Shown here piece by piece: positions 33,877 through 41,274 of a DNA stretch of 64,000 nt (the first letter of the stretch is position 1; every line of letters begins with the position of its first letter). The notes under the pieces were generated by a model. It saw nothing but the letters and a program-made list of their open reading frames with translations. It was not told the DNA's origin and did no database searches. Location of the stretch: assembly GCA_030445245.1 (NCBI GenBank), contig JAUCSD010000001.1, positions 998,671 through 1,062,670 on the forward strand, written 5' to 3'. The DNA is from Candidatus Saccharimonadota bacterium (GTDB lineage Bacteria > Patescibacteriota > Saccharimonadia > Saccharimonadales > Saccharimonadaceae). The position numbers and the translations under genes are program-made.

Positions 33877-34278
33877 TTACTCGGTAACTGTTACGGTCCC
33901 TGTCATACTAGTATGGATTGAGCATTCGTACTTAAACGTGCCGACGGTATTATACGTAAAGCTATAAGATTTCCCTGTCGAAAGATTCCCACTTTTTGGT
34001 CCATCTTGACTATCAGTTTCTGTTACCGTATGTGCGGTTGAATCCTGATTTGTCCAAGTAACCGTCGTACCTTTTTTGATCGTAATCGCCGACGGACTAA
34101 ACGCAAAGTTTTGTATGGCTACACTGTTTGTTGACTGTGTGGCTGTAGATGAACTTGTTGGCATAGGTGGCATTGTTGAATTTGATGAACCGAACAGGCT
34201 ATCCCGATTGGTATAGATGATAACTCCTCCTGCAACGACAACGAGGGCGACTGCACTGATTATGATACCTTTTCGCAT
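33877..34278 (-). CDS. Exported cupredoxin (plastocyanin/amicyanin-like)
   Basis: A 133-residue blue-copper-type protein. An N-terminal anchor (about 5-22), a Ser/Thr/Pro linker (about 30-52), and a cupredoxin domain (53-133). Probable copper ligands are His83 (TAHTV), Cys119, His122 and Met125 in YECSIHTSM, the standard H...C-x2-H-x2-M order. It would sit outside the membrane and carry electrons or hold copper. No partner oxidase is in view. It is a lone gene between repeat copies 1 and 2. Confidence 0.9.
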   Translation of the reverse strand: MRKGIIISAVALVVVAGGVIIYTNRDSLFGSSNSTMPPMPTSSSTATQSTNSVAIQNFAFSPSAITIKKGTTVTWTNQDSTAHTVTETDSQDGPKSGNLSTGKSYSFTYNTVGTFKYECSIHTSMTGTVTVTE

Positions 34279-34360
34279 AAAACCTCCTAACTAATGTTTT
34301 CAGTGTAGCACTTTTAATTTAGCAAAATAGGGGCTGAAATATATTTACACCAATGAGCCT

Positions 34361-34388
34361 CTAGCCTCGTAGATAATTCCCCGCCAAG
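34361..34388 (+). repeat. 28-bp dispersed repeat, copy 2
   Basis: CTAGCCTCGTAGATAATTCC followed by CCGCCAAG, joined directly to a strong hairpin terminator. The CCGCCAAG end equals the 3' end of the serine tRNAs here. Confidence 0.65.
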
Positions 34389-34429
34389 TATAAACACCAT
34401 GACAATGTCATGGTGTTTATACTTTTTTT
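34387..34429 (+). terminator. 17-bp perfect hairpin with T7 tail
   Basis: The left arm 34387-34403 pairs fully with 34407-34423 around AAT, followed by seven T. No rightward gene lies just upstream, so it ends either a readthrough transcript or an unrecognised RNA containing repeat copy 2. Confidence 0.85.
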
Positions 34430-34459
34430 ATCTCCTACTTAATTTGCTACTATAAGCCT

Positions 34460-35068
34460 ATGATGGAAGCAAAAGAACTTATATTCGGCACTGGTAATAA
34501 GGCAAAGATTCAGCAAGTGCAAGACGCTTTGGGTGAGAGCGCTATCGTTAGGAGTGTTAGTGAGTTTGGCGTTGATATAGAGATTGAAGAGGATGGCACC
34601 ACTGCGCAAGAAAACGCTCGAAAGAAAGCGGTAGCCTATGCCAAGGCTCTTGGAAGAACAGTTTTCGCGATGGATAATGCCCTCTACTTTAAAGGGCTGG
34701 AAGATAAGGACCAACCGGGTCTCTATGTGCGAAGAGTTGGTGGTATTGAGCGCTCAAGCGACGAAGAAATGGTTCAAGTCTACAAAGAACTCATTAGGAG
34801 TCATGGAGGTCAACTTGAAGGATGGTGGGAATATGCCCTTTCTATCGCTCGAGCAGACGGTACGAGCGTTGAAGATTCTATTATATCGCCTCGGCTCTTC
34901 GTTGCTGAAGCTAGTAAGAAGATAGTTCCAGGTTATCCTCTTGAATCAATTCAGATAGACCCAGAGACGGGAAAGTATGTTTCAGAGATGACTAGTGAAG
35001 AGCAGGTACTATTTTGGCAGAGAAGCATTGGCGAACCATTGAATCGGTTTATTCAAACCAATATATAA
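34460..35068 (+). CDS. Ham1/RdgB-like nucleoside triphosphate pyrophosphatase
   Basis: A 202-residue protein of the ITPase/Ham1 group, which removes non-canonical purine nucleotides such as ITP and XTP. It has the family start IFGTGNKAKIQQVQ, a central Glu pair (EIEEDGTTAQENARKKA), an Asp-containing VFAMDNALYF and a late QVLFWQRS. Overall similarity looks weak, so the exact substrate is open. The -10 TACTAT (34448-34453, with an upstream TG) ends 6 nt before the ATG, so the message is probably leaderless. Repeat copy 3 follows the stop. Confidence 0.75.
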   Translation: MMEAKELIFGTGNKAKIQQVQDALGESAIVRSVSEFGVDIEIEEDGTTAQENARKKAVAYAKALGRTVFAMDNALYFKGLEDKDQPGLYVRRVGGIERSSDEEMVQVYKELIRSHGGQLEGWWEYALSIARADGTSVEDSIISPRLFVAEASKKIVPGYPLESIQIDPETGKYVSEMTSEEQVLFWQRSIGEPLNRFIQTNI

Positions 35069-35071
35069 TTT

Positions 35072-35099
35072 CTAGCCTCGTAGATAATCCCCCGTCAAA
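35072..35099 (+). repeat. 28-bp dispersed repeat, copy 3
   Basis: CTAGCCTCGTAGATAATCCC then CCGTCAAA, immediately after the ITPase-like gene. It lacks the hairpin present after copy 2. Confidence 0.65.
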
Positions 35100-35107
35100 C
35101 AAAAAAA

Positions 35108-35653
35108 CTATATAAACAAAATTATTATTGCTGGAACGATAAGCACGCTCAGAAGTGTCAGGCCAGCTAGCGTTGTAATGTACCCGATGGTGTTTTCAAC
35201 TTGGCCCATAGAACGAGCAACGAGAACGTAGCCTGTGTGATTGCCGTAAGGAACGATAACCGCAGCATCCCTAACCTTATCGTGCTGCCATGTAAACCAG
35301 TTATTGCCAGGTTTTTGGGAATCAGGAAAGGCGCTGGTTGGTGGCAATGGAATTTGATCACCGATTTTACCAGAGGAAGCGAGGATATCTATGTTGTTAT
35401 TAACAATGGTTACAAAAGGCGCAAGACTCTGAGACTCATCAACTGAGCCGGTGGGTATGGCCGATACAGGAGAAGCACCCTGGCTGAGCTGGCTAGCTAT
35501 ATCTTCAGCCATTTGTACTTGTGGGTCATTTAAGCCCAAGCGAAGTGATTGCTGCACGCTTATATATCCGAAAAATAAGAGGCCGACGCCGATTGTTACT
35601 GACAGAAGCCAGAGACGGAGGGAATGTCGTGTTATTTTTTTGATTTTACTCAT
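35108..35653 (-). CDS. Two-span membrane protein with outside sensor-like domain
   Basis: A 181-residue protein with spans at about 11-33 and 155-180 and an outside domain of about 120 residues between them, holding LAPFVTIVNNNIDILASSGK and VIVPYGNHTGYVLVARS. That layout resembles small sCache-type sensor proteins lacking an output domain. The start MSKIK at 35653 is preferred: a TACTAT on the minus strand ends 6 nt before it. I cannot name a family with confidence. Confidence 0.6.
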   Translation of the reverse strand: MSKIKKITRHSLRLWLLSVTIGVGLLFFGYISVQQSLRLGLNDPQVQMAEDIASQLSQGASPVSAIPTGSVDESQSLAPFVTIVNNNIDILASSGKIGDQIPLPPTSAFPDSQKPGNNWFTWQHDKVRDAAVIVPYGNHTGYVLVARSMGQVENTIGYITTLAGLTLLSVLIVPAIIILFI

Positions 35654-35775
35654 ATTTGTATAGTAGCTTATTTTTAATATTGTCGACAATCTACTTCCCT
35701 TGCGGTGAATTTCATCGGACGTAAATGAGGCAATTTTATCTAAACAGTCTGTTCTGCTCATGCTATACTAAATTT

Positions 35776-36441
35776 ATGCAACCAGATTCCCACTTACCTG
35801 ATGAGCAGACGCCAAAAGAGTCGCCAGCTCCACTTCCGGTATATACACCAAGTCCGAGCGCCGTACCTCAGCCTGGTCCTGTTGTGACGCTTGCTCCAGA
35901 TGGTTTTTCAGCAGTGGGAACGACCCTTGATGAACCTGAAGCGCCTATTTCAGAAGATCCTGAAGGTGATGATGTACCCGGCGAGGAGCCAGTTCGCTGG
36001 CAGGCTCACGAATATGTTCATCACGAAAAGAGTCCAATTTGGTTTATTATATTTGCCATTGTTGTAACCGCATTTATGGCAGTTGCCGTCTTTGTGATTA
36101 AAGATATCTCGTTTGCCATTCTCGTTCCTGTGATGGCAGCAGCTCTTTTGGTGTACGCGAATCGCCCCCCTCGTCTTCTCGACTATACGTTGAGTCGTCA
36201 CGGGCTACATATCAATGATCGTCTCTATTCTTTTGCTGATTTCAAAGGCTTTAGGGTCATTCATGACGGAGAAGAATATTCAGTCATGCTCATCCCTATC
36301 AAGCGATTTAAGCCAGGTGTATCAGTCTACTTTCCTGAAGAAGCTGGTGAAGCAATTGTTGACATGCTCGGTGGCCGTTTACCAATGCAAGATTTTCAAC
36401 TCGACATTGTTGACAAAATTATCCGCAAATTACGTCTCTAG
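35776..36441 (+). CDS. Membrane protein with Pro-rich N terminus and C-terminal PH-like domain
   Basis: A 221-residue protein. The first about 85 residues are Pro/Glu rich. Two adjacent spans lie at about 90-112 and 114-135, then comes a domain of about 85 residues (LSRHGLHINDRLYSFADFKGFRVI onward) with a PH/YdbT-like strand pattern. Function unknown. The start is ATG 35776: TGCTATACT (35761-35769) ends 6 nt before it and no ribosome site is present, so this is a clear leaderless candidate. The longer frame from 35725 would begin upstream of that promoter. Confidence 0.65.
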   Translation: MQPDSHLPDEQTPKESPAPLPVYTPSPSAVPQPGPVVTLAPDGFSAVGTTLDEPEAPISEDPEGDDVPGEEPVRWQAHEYVHHEKSPIWFIIFAIVVTAFMAVAVFVIKDISFAILVPVMAAALLVYANRPPRLLDYTLSRHGLHINDRLYSFADFKGFRVIHDGEEYSVMLIPIKRFKPGVSVYFPEEAGEAIVDMLGGRLPMQDFQLDIVDKIIRKLRL

Positions 36442-36525
36442 TATTGCTACTACTGTCGAGAACATGGTACAATAACCGATGTTCTCTGCCCGCATGGGTA
36501 GATGAAAGCACCTTCTAGTTACACG

Positions 36526-36547
36526 AAAAGCGGAGTTATGCGCTTTT
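36526..36547 (+). terminator. Small hairpin before tRNA-Arg
   Basis: AAAAGCG (36526-36532) pairs with CGCTTTT (36541-36547). It may end transcription from the upstream gene. Another inverted repeat, GAGAACAT/ATGTTCTC, lies at 36458-36486. Confidence 0.4.
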
Positions 36548-36568
36548 AGCGTGTGACGCCGCATTTTT

Positions 36569-36645
36569 GGACCCGTAGCTCAGCTGGATAGAGCGTCGGC
36601 TTGCGGAGCCGAAGGCCACTAGTTCGAATCTAGTCGGGTTCACCA
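36569..36645 (+). tRNA. tRNA-Arg (anticodon GCG)
   Basis: A 77-nt tRNA: acceptor GGACCCG pairs with CGGGTTC (one G-U), anticodon stem TCGGC/GCCGA, loop TTGCGGA giving anticodon GCG, T arm CTAGTTCGAATCTAG, encoded CCA. Bacteria usually read CGU/CGC/CGA with an ACG (inosine) tRNA, so GCG is unusual. Confidence 0.92.
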
Positions 36646-36684
36646 AGAAAAAAGACTCATCGTAAGATGGGTCTTTTTTCTTGG
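36641..36684 (+). terminator. Terminator hairpin that includes the tRNA-Arg 3' end
   Basis: A stem of about 20 bp (one G-U) runs from CACCAAGAAAAAAGAC to GTCTTTTTTCTTGGTG, so its left arm contains the tRNA CACCA end itself. Confidence 0.8.
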
Positions 36685-36698
36685 TGAACGATTGTACG

Positions 36699-37064
36699 TT
36701 ACGTGCGTGAGCCACCGTATGTTTGTGTTTGGTCAGTTTGCTGCTGTGGTGTCTGATATTGCTGCTGATCGAATTGTTCAGGGTGATTAATTCCCCAGAT
36801 AACAAGAAAGGTGAGGAACGCGAGAAAAATAACTGATAGAGTCGTACTGATGATACCAGTTACGAGTCCAACGATACTGAGACCTCGACTGCTAACATTC
36901 CTTTTAAGAGCAATACTTGCGGTGACGATAGCTGGGATACCAAGTAGGAGGCCTGGTCCAGTTAGTGATACAACACCAAGAATCATCGAGACGATAGCAA
37001 GGTTGCTATCGGATTGAGGTTGAGGGGTTACGTTGGTAGGTGTTGGGGCTTTTTCTTTAGTCAT
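36699..37064 (-). CDS. DUF4190-type small membrane protein
   Basis: A 121-residue protein with a Pro/Thr/Gln N terminus (1-20), two Gly-rich spans (about 23-50 and 62-92) with LAIVSMILGVVSL and SIVGLVTGIIST, and a Gln-rich C terminus. This double-glycine-helix pattern is that of DUF4190 proteins, whose role is unknown. On the minus strand TGCTATAAT ends 9 nt before the ATG. It lies between tRNA-Arg and tRNA-Ser(CGA). Confidence 0.75.
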   Translation of the reverse strand: MTKEKAPTPTNVTPQPQSDSNLAIVSMILGVVSLTGPGLLLGIPAIVTASIALKRNVSSRGLSIVGLVTGIISTTLSVIFLAFLTFLVIWGINHPEQFDQQQYQTPQQQTDQTQTYGGSRT

Positions 37065-37096
37065 ACTGGCTCGATTATAGCAGTATCTTATCTTAC

Positions 37097-37132
37097 AAGA
37101 AAATAGATGTCCAAATGGACATCTATTTTCTT
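37097..37132 (-). terminator. Hairpin joined to tRNA-Ser(CGA) 3' end
   Basis: A perfect 16-bp stem with an AAAT loop, from AAGAAAATAGATGTCC to its mirror. On the minus strand its left arm starts at the last A of the tRNA CCA. Confidence 0.85.
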
Positions 37133-37219
37133 GGCGGAGAGGGAGGGATTCGAACCCTCGGAACCTTGCGGTTCACCGCTTTTCGAGAGCGGCCAGTTCA
37201 ACCACTCCTGCACCTCTCC
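37132..37219 (-). tRNA. tRNA-Ser (anticodon CGA)
   Basis: An 88-nt minus-strand tRNA: acceptor GGAGAGG/CCTCTCC, anticodon loop CTCGAAA in stem CCGCT/AGCGG, long variable arm, T arm GAGGGTTCGAATCCCTC, encoded CCA. Confidence 0.95.
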
Positions 37220-37263
37220 GTGGAGCTACCGACTAATTGTAACAAAAATGCTAAAATACCTCT

Positions 37264-37656
37264 ATGGAAGATTCTATTTTTAGCAAAATCGTACGTGGTG
37301 ATATTCTGAGTCATAAAATTTACGAGGATGAACGTACCTTTGTGTTTCTTGACATCCATCCGCAGGTAAAAGGGCATGCGCTCGTGGTACCGAAGGCTCA
37401 AGTGGAGTTTTTGTGGGATCTTGATGACGCTGATTATCATGCAGTAACGGAGACGGCTAAGAAAGTTGCCTTACGTCTGAGATCAGTTCTTGGTGTTCCG
37501 TATGTCGGTGAAAAAGTAATTGGAGTCGATGTACCTCACGCTCATGTTCAACTTATCCCCTTTACGCACGCTGAAGAATACGTACAGATGGCTGACATGA
37601 GCCTCGAATCAGACCATGCTCTGTTGGCTGAACTAGCGTCTAAGTTGGCTTTTTAA
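37264..37656 (+). CDS. HIT-family nucleotide-binding protein
   Basis: A 130-residue histidine-triad protein with the usual IFSKIVRGDILSHKIYED start and FLDIHPQVKGHALVVPK. The triad region reads PHAHVQLIP: His92, His94 and Gln96 instead of a third His. His94 is the expected nucleophile. Most HINT-type hydrolases have HxHxH; HxHxQ is the form known from GalT-type transferases, so the activity may differ. TGCTAAAAT (37249-37257) ends 6 nt before the ATG (leaderless). The stop overlaps the rlmH start (TAATG). Confidence 0.88.
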   Translation: MEDSIFSKIVRGDILSHKIYEDERTFVFLDIHPQVKGHALVVPKAQVEFLWDLDDADYHAVTETAKKVALRLRSVLGVPYVGEKVIGVDVPHAHVQLIPFTHAEEYVQMADMSLESDHALLAELASKLAF

Positions 37657-38114
37657 TGGCTATTCGTATCCTCGCCATTGGCAAAAAGCATGAAGCTTGG
37701 GTGGCGACGGGCATTGAACGTTACGAAAAGCGTCTAAAGCGTCCGTTTGACGTGAGCTGGGTACTTTTACCTCACTCGGCTCGCGAGGGTCTCAGCGCCC
37801 GCCAGGAAGAGTCTGAGCGGCTACTTGCGAAGCTTAGCAATACAGAATGTGTCATGCTGCTCGACGAGCGTGGCAAGTTGGTTGACTCCCCTGCCCTGAG
37901 CGCTCTTCTTCTCACGCCGCTTGAGACCTCAAGAAACGTAACGATTATCATTGGGGGCGCGTACGGCGTCGATGACTCAATTCATCAACGCGCGAACATC
38001 GTATGGTCGCTTTCACCCCTTGTCTTTCCTCATCAGCTTGTTCGATTAATTCTTATTGAACAGCTATACCGTGCGCAGGAGATTGCCAGCGGCGGCCCGT
38101 ACCACCACGAGTAA
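37656..38114 (+). CDS. rlmH: 23S rRNA (pseudouridine1915-N3)-methyltransferase RlmH
   Basis: A 152-residue SPOUT methyltransferase that methylates pseudouridine 1915 of 23S rRNA. The SAM-binding knot has VTIIIGGAYGVDDS at about 95-108. The end LYRAQEIASGGPYHHE is the family's conserved C terminus. The length matches E. coli RlmH (155). It is translationally coupled to the HIT gene. Confidence 0.96.
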   Translation: MAIRILAIGKKHEAWVATGIERYEKRLKRPFDVSWVLLPHSAREGLSARQEESERLLAKLSNTECVMLLDERGKLVDSPALSALLLTPLETSRNVTIIIGGAYGVDDSIHQRANIVWSLSPLVFPHQLVRLILIEQLYRAQEIASGGPYHHE

Positions 38115-38130
38115 ATGCTAGGTAACACAA

Positions 38131-38159
38131 TTGACAATTCATAAAGCATATGCTATATT
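38131..38159 (+). promoter_or_regulatory. Near-consensus promoter before the 38195 small gene
   Basis: TTGACA (38131-38136), a 17-nt spacer ending in TGC, and TATATT (38154-38159). This is among the best -35/-10 pairs in the window. The leader of about 30 nt is A-rich and has no obvious ribosome site. Confidence 0.75.
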
Positions 38160-38194
38160 TGTGTTTGTAACCATATAAAAACAAAAAAAACATT

Positions 38195-38533
38195 ATGTTC
38201 GCAAATATATTTATACATCCATTAATTGTCCTTGTTAGTCTCAGTACCGCATCTGGTGTGCTAATTCACGACACTCGAGTTGATAAGATGGCCGTCACTG
38301 CCCTTACGACACCTGTAGCTGCTCCGAATTATGAGCCGATTAACAACAGGACGATCAATTTTTCGGCCGATCTTCATACGCACACTGAGCGAAATTCGCT
38401 CTCTCAGGTGGTTAATGACTTGAAGACTCCTAGTCCTCGAATGCAACCTCGTAGTGAGGATAAGAAACATTTGATGCAAAAGCATGTAACTCGTGGCCAT
38501 CAGTCATTTGATAGCTATCACCTACCTCTATAG
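38195..38533 (+). CDS. Small exported protein of unknown function
   Basis: A 112-residue frame with a hydrophobic start (about 2-25, FANIFIHPLIVLVSLSTASG) like a signal anchor, then a polar, His/Arg/Ser-rich region. I do not recognise a family. The strong promoter just upstream supports expression. The frame ends 8 nt before the convergent valS stop. It could be a real small gene or the message could have another role. Confidence 0.5.
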   Translation: MFANIFIHPLIVLVSLSTASGVLIHDTRVDKMAVTALTTPVAAPNYEPINNRTINFSADLHTHTERNSLSQVVNDLKTPSPRMQPRSEDKKHLMQKHVTRGHQSFDSYHLPL

Positions 38534-38540
38534 ATAAAGC

Positions 38541-41090
38541 TTATTTAAGAACTTCGAGTTCGGTTTCAAGGCGCTCAATGAGTGTCTTTTTTGTCTCAAG
38601 TTGTTGACGAGATTCTTCTACTAGGCGGGCTGGAGCTTTTTGAGTATATGTTTCATTTGAAAGTCTACCTTCAAGGGTACGTACGAATTGGCGTGCTTCA
38701 CTGAGGCGCACTTCAAGATTTGTTTGGTGCTCATAGAGTGTCTCTTCGCTTACGTCGAGCCAGGCTTCGCGACCTGAATTAGCGAGTCGCAGACCTCGAG
38801 GTATGTCGATCTCGGTCACATCCTTGAGTCGTGCTAGGTGTCTAATGAGAGCGACATTATCATCTACAAGTGAGTCGTTTTGATAGAGCAAAGTATATCG
38901 TTCATTGCCAGGTAGTTCACTGGTGACGTAACGTGCTTCAATAACGAGATTTTGCAGACGTTTAAATTCTGCGGCTGCGATCACATTGTATTCGATAGCG
39001 GTTGGCCATGGGGTTGTAATGAGTAAATCATCGTGCCAGTTGAGAGACTGCCAGATGGTCTCGGTTACGAATGGCGCAAATGGGTGAGCTAATTTAAGGC
39101 TTGTATCAAGTACCCAAGCGAGCATTTGAGGATTGTCCTCTGTTTTACTGGCTTCAATGAACCAGTCGGCCACGTTGTCCCAGATGGCGTGATAGACGGC
39201 ATCCCCTGCTTCGGCGAAGCGGTAGCCTTCAAGCTGCTGGCCAATATCAAGAGTTGTGGCATTTAGTTCACGAATAATCCAGTGATCCACAAGGCTACGA
39301 GGTTCTGGGGGCTGAGGCTTATAGTCTTCGCCGAGCTTATCTTCGATGAATCGGGCGATGTTCCATAGCTTGTTGCAGAAATTGCGTCCTGACACCACTT
39401 TACTGAGCGAGAAGGCTTGATTCTGACCGGCACTACGAGCGGCAACCAATCCAAGGCGAAGCGCATCGGATCCATATTCGGCAATCGCTTCCATCGGATT
39501 AATAACGTTGCCCTTTGATTTGCTCATTTTTTGACCGTGCTCATCAAGAACGAGGCCGTGAAGGTAAACATCCTTAAACGGTACCTTATCTGTAGCATAC
39601 AAACCGAGCATAATCATGCGTGCAACCCATGGGTACAGAATGTCATGGCCTGTTTCAAGTACGCTGGTTGGGTAGAAACGAGACAGATCTCCTTCTTCGA
39701 GGTAATCGGTAGTGATAAATGGCCACTGACCACTACTAAACCAAGTGTCGAACGTGTCCTCTTCGCGAACATATGTTGTATCTCCAACAACAATAGCTTT
39801 TTCATCGACTCGCTCGTCATAGATCCAATCGTCGGGGTTGTTTACGTTCTGAAACGCTGGAATAGGAATTCCCCATGGAATTTGGCGACTGAGGTTCCAG
39901 TCTCTGAGGTTATCGTAGTACTGAGTGAGCGCATGTTGTTTGCTCGCTGGGAAGAAACGGATATCACCATCTTCAATCGCTTTCTTGGCACGATCAGCTA
40001 GTGGTCGAACATTTAAGAACCACTGATCTTTAATAAGCGGTTGAATCGGCAACCCACTCTTATAGTCGTAACCAACGGTATGTTCGATTGTCTCTTCACC
40101 TCGTCGTAATTCAGCGGCTTCAAGCGCTGCTAGAACCTTTTTGCGAGCGTCGTCGACTTCAAGTCCCATAAATTGCTCAGGAACGTTGATCATTCGCCCA
40201 TCAAAATCAATTACCTGAATCTGTTCAAGGTCATGTCGCTTCCCTACTTCAAAGTCATTAGGGTCATGTGCTGGAGTGATCTTCACGGCGCCGGTGCCGA
40301 ATTTTGGATCAACATACTCGTCGGCGATAATTGGGATTTCGCGATTTGTAAGTGGAAGCATAACGCGGGTGCCAATCAAATCCTTATAACGAGGATCGTC
40401 AGGGTGAACGGCAATCGCTGTATCCCCAAGCATCGTTTCAGGACGAGTCGTTGCGACAATAATTTCATTAATTTTATCAAGAGACGGGTAGGCAATTTTC
40501 CAGAGTGTCCCCTTCTCTAGTTTGTGATCAACTTCGATATCGGCATAGCTAGTCTGGTATTTCGTACTGTAATTAACAATTCGCTCACCTCTGTAGATAA
40601 GACCATCATCCCAGAGTCGTTTGAACGTTTGGTAAACGGTCTTAATAACCTTCTCGTCAAGCGTAAATACGAGGTCGCCCCAGCTAGCACTAACACCTAA
40701 TGCTCGTAGCTGTAGCTCCATGTTTCCTCGTTGTTGTTGCACGAAGTTCCACACCTGGGAGTAGAGTTGTTCTCGAGTGAAGTCGAAGCGATTTTGGTTA
40801 CTTTTTGCAAGCTCGCGTTCATATACGACCCATGTTTCAAAGCCAGCGTGGTCTGCACCAGGGATATAAGCTACATCCCTGCCCTTCATGCGGTAATAGC
40901 GTGCAAGAATATCTTCAAGATTTGCCATAAGGGCATGACCGATGTGAAGATTGCCGTTGGCGTTTGGCGGCGGCATGACGATACTGTAAGGCTCGCCCTT
41001 CCCCGTTGGAGCAAAAGCGCCAGAGGTTTCCCAGAGGCCGTAAACGTTTGGTTCAAATTGATTCGGGTCGTATATCTTGGATAATTTCAT
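38541..41090 (-). CDS. valS: Valyl-tRNA synthetase
   Basis: An 849-residue class I synthetase that charges tRNA-Val and edits mischarged threonine. HIGH is at residues 49-52 within PPNANGNLHIGHAL. The editing domain (about 185-330) has TTRPETMLGDTA. The second signature MSKSKGNVINP lies near 515. The anticodon domain and a C-terminal coiled coil (LSEARQFVRTLEGRLSNE) follow. Length is normal. The message appears to begin about 145 nt upstream. I looked there for a T-box and did not find one. Confidence 0.97.
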   Translation of the reverse strand: MKLSKIYDPNQFEPNVYGLWETSGAFAPTGKGEPYSIVMPPPNANGNLHIGHALMANLEDILARYYRMKGRDVAYIPGADHAGFETWVVYERELAKSNQNRFDFTREQLYSQVWNFVQQQRGNMELQLRALGVSASWGDLVFTLDEKVIKTVYQTFKRLWDDGLIYRGERIVNYSTKYQTSYADIEVDHKLEKGTLWKIAYPSLDKINEIIVATTRPETMLGDTAIAVHPDDPRYKDLIGTRVMLPLTNREIPIIADEYVDPKFGTGAVKITPAHDPNDFEVGKRHDLEQIQVIDFDGRMINVPEQFMGLEVDDARKKVLAALEAAELRRGEETIEHTVGYDYKSGLPIQPLIKDQWFLNVRPLADRAKKAIEDGDIRFFPASKQHALTQYYDNLRDWNLSRQIPWGIPIPAFQNVNNPDDWIYDERVDEKAIVVGDTTYVREEDTFDTWFSSGQWPFITTDYLEEGDLSRFYPTSVLETGHDILYPWVARMIMLGLYATDKVPFKDVYLHGLVLDEHGQKMSKSKGNVINPMEAIAEYGSDALRLGLVAARSAGQNQAFSLSKVVSGRNFCNKLWNIARFIEDKLGEDYKPQPPEPRSLVDHWIIRELNATTLDIGQQLEGYRFAEAGDAVYHAIWDNVADWFIEASKTEDNPQMLAWVLDTSLKLAHPFAPFVTETIWQSLNWHDDLLITTPWPTAIEYNVIAAAEFKRLQNLVIEARYVTSELPGNERYTLLYQNDSLVDDNVALIRHLARLKDVTEIDIPRGLRLANSGREAWLDVSEETLYEHQTNLEVRLSEARQFVRTLEGRLSNETYTQKAPARLVEESRQQLETKKTLIERLETELEVLK

Positions 41091-41241
41091 CTGCCATCAC
41101 TCTCATCGTTAGGAAATTACACGTGAAAAATGCGCCATAAACAGCAATACCATACCTTCGCTCACGAGCGTGAAAAGGCCACGTGAAAAGATGGTTTATT
41201 GCTCCTCCGGGGTTAATCACATGTTTGTTTTCAACTTTTAT

Positions 41242-41267
41242 TATACCACACCCTCCGGGTGTATAAT
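41242..41267. promoter_or_regulatory. Mirror-image divergent -10 elements of valS and femAB copy 1
   Basis: ATTATA at 41242-41247 is a TATAAT on the minus strand, pointing to valS. TATAAT at 41262-41267 points right and ends 7 nt before ATG 41275. A CACCC-TCC-GGGTG hairpin lies between them, so the whole 26-bp element is a near-palindrome. Confidence 0.6.
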
Positions 41268-41274
41268 CAGACAT

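Noticed and set aside
41091-41240. T-box riboswitch in the valS leader
   Set aside because: The conserved T-box core sequence and a terminator/antiterminator pair are not visible on the minus strand.
41170-41274. Longer N terminus for femAB copy 1 (from 41170)
   Set aside because: It would run through the palindromic promoter and add 35 residues not matching the Fem family.
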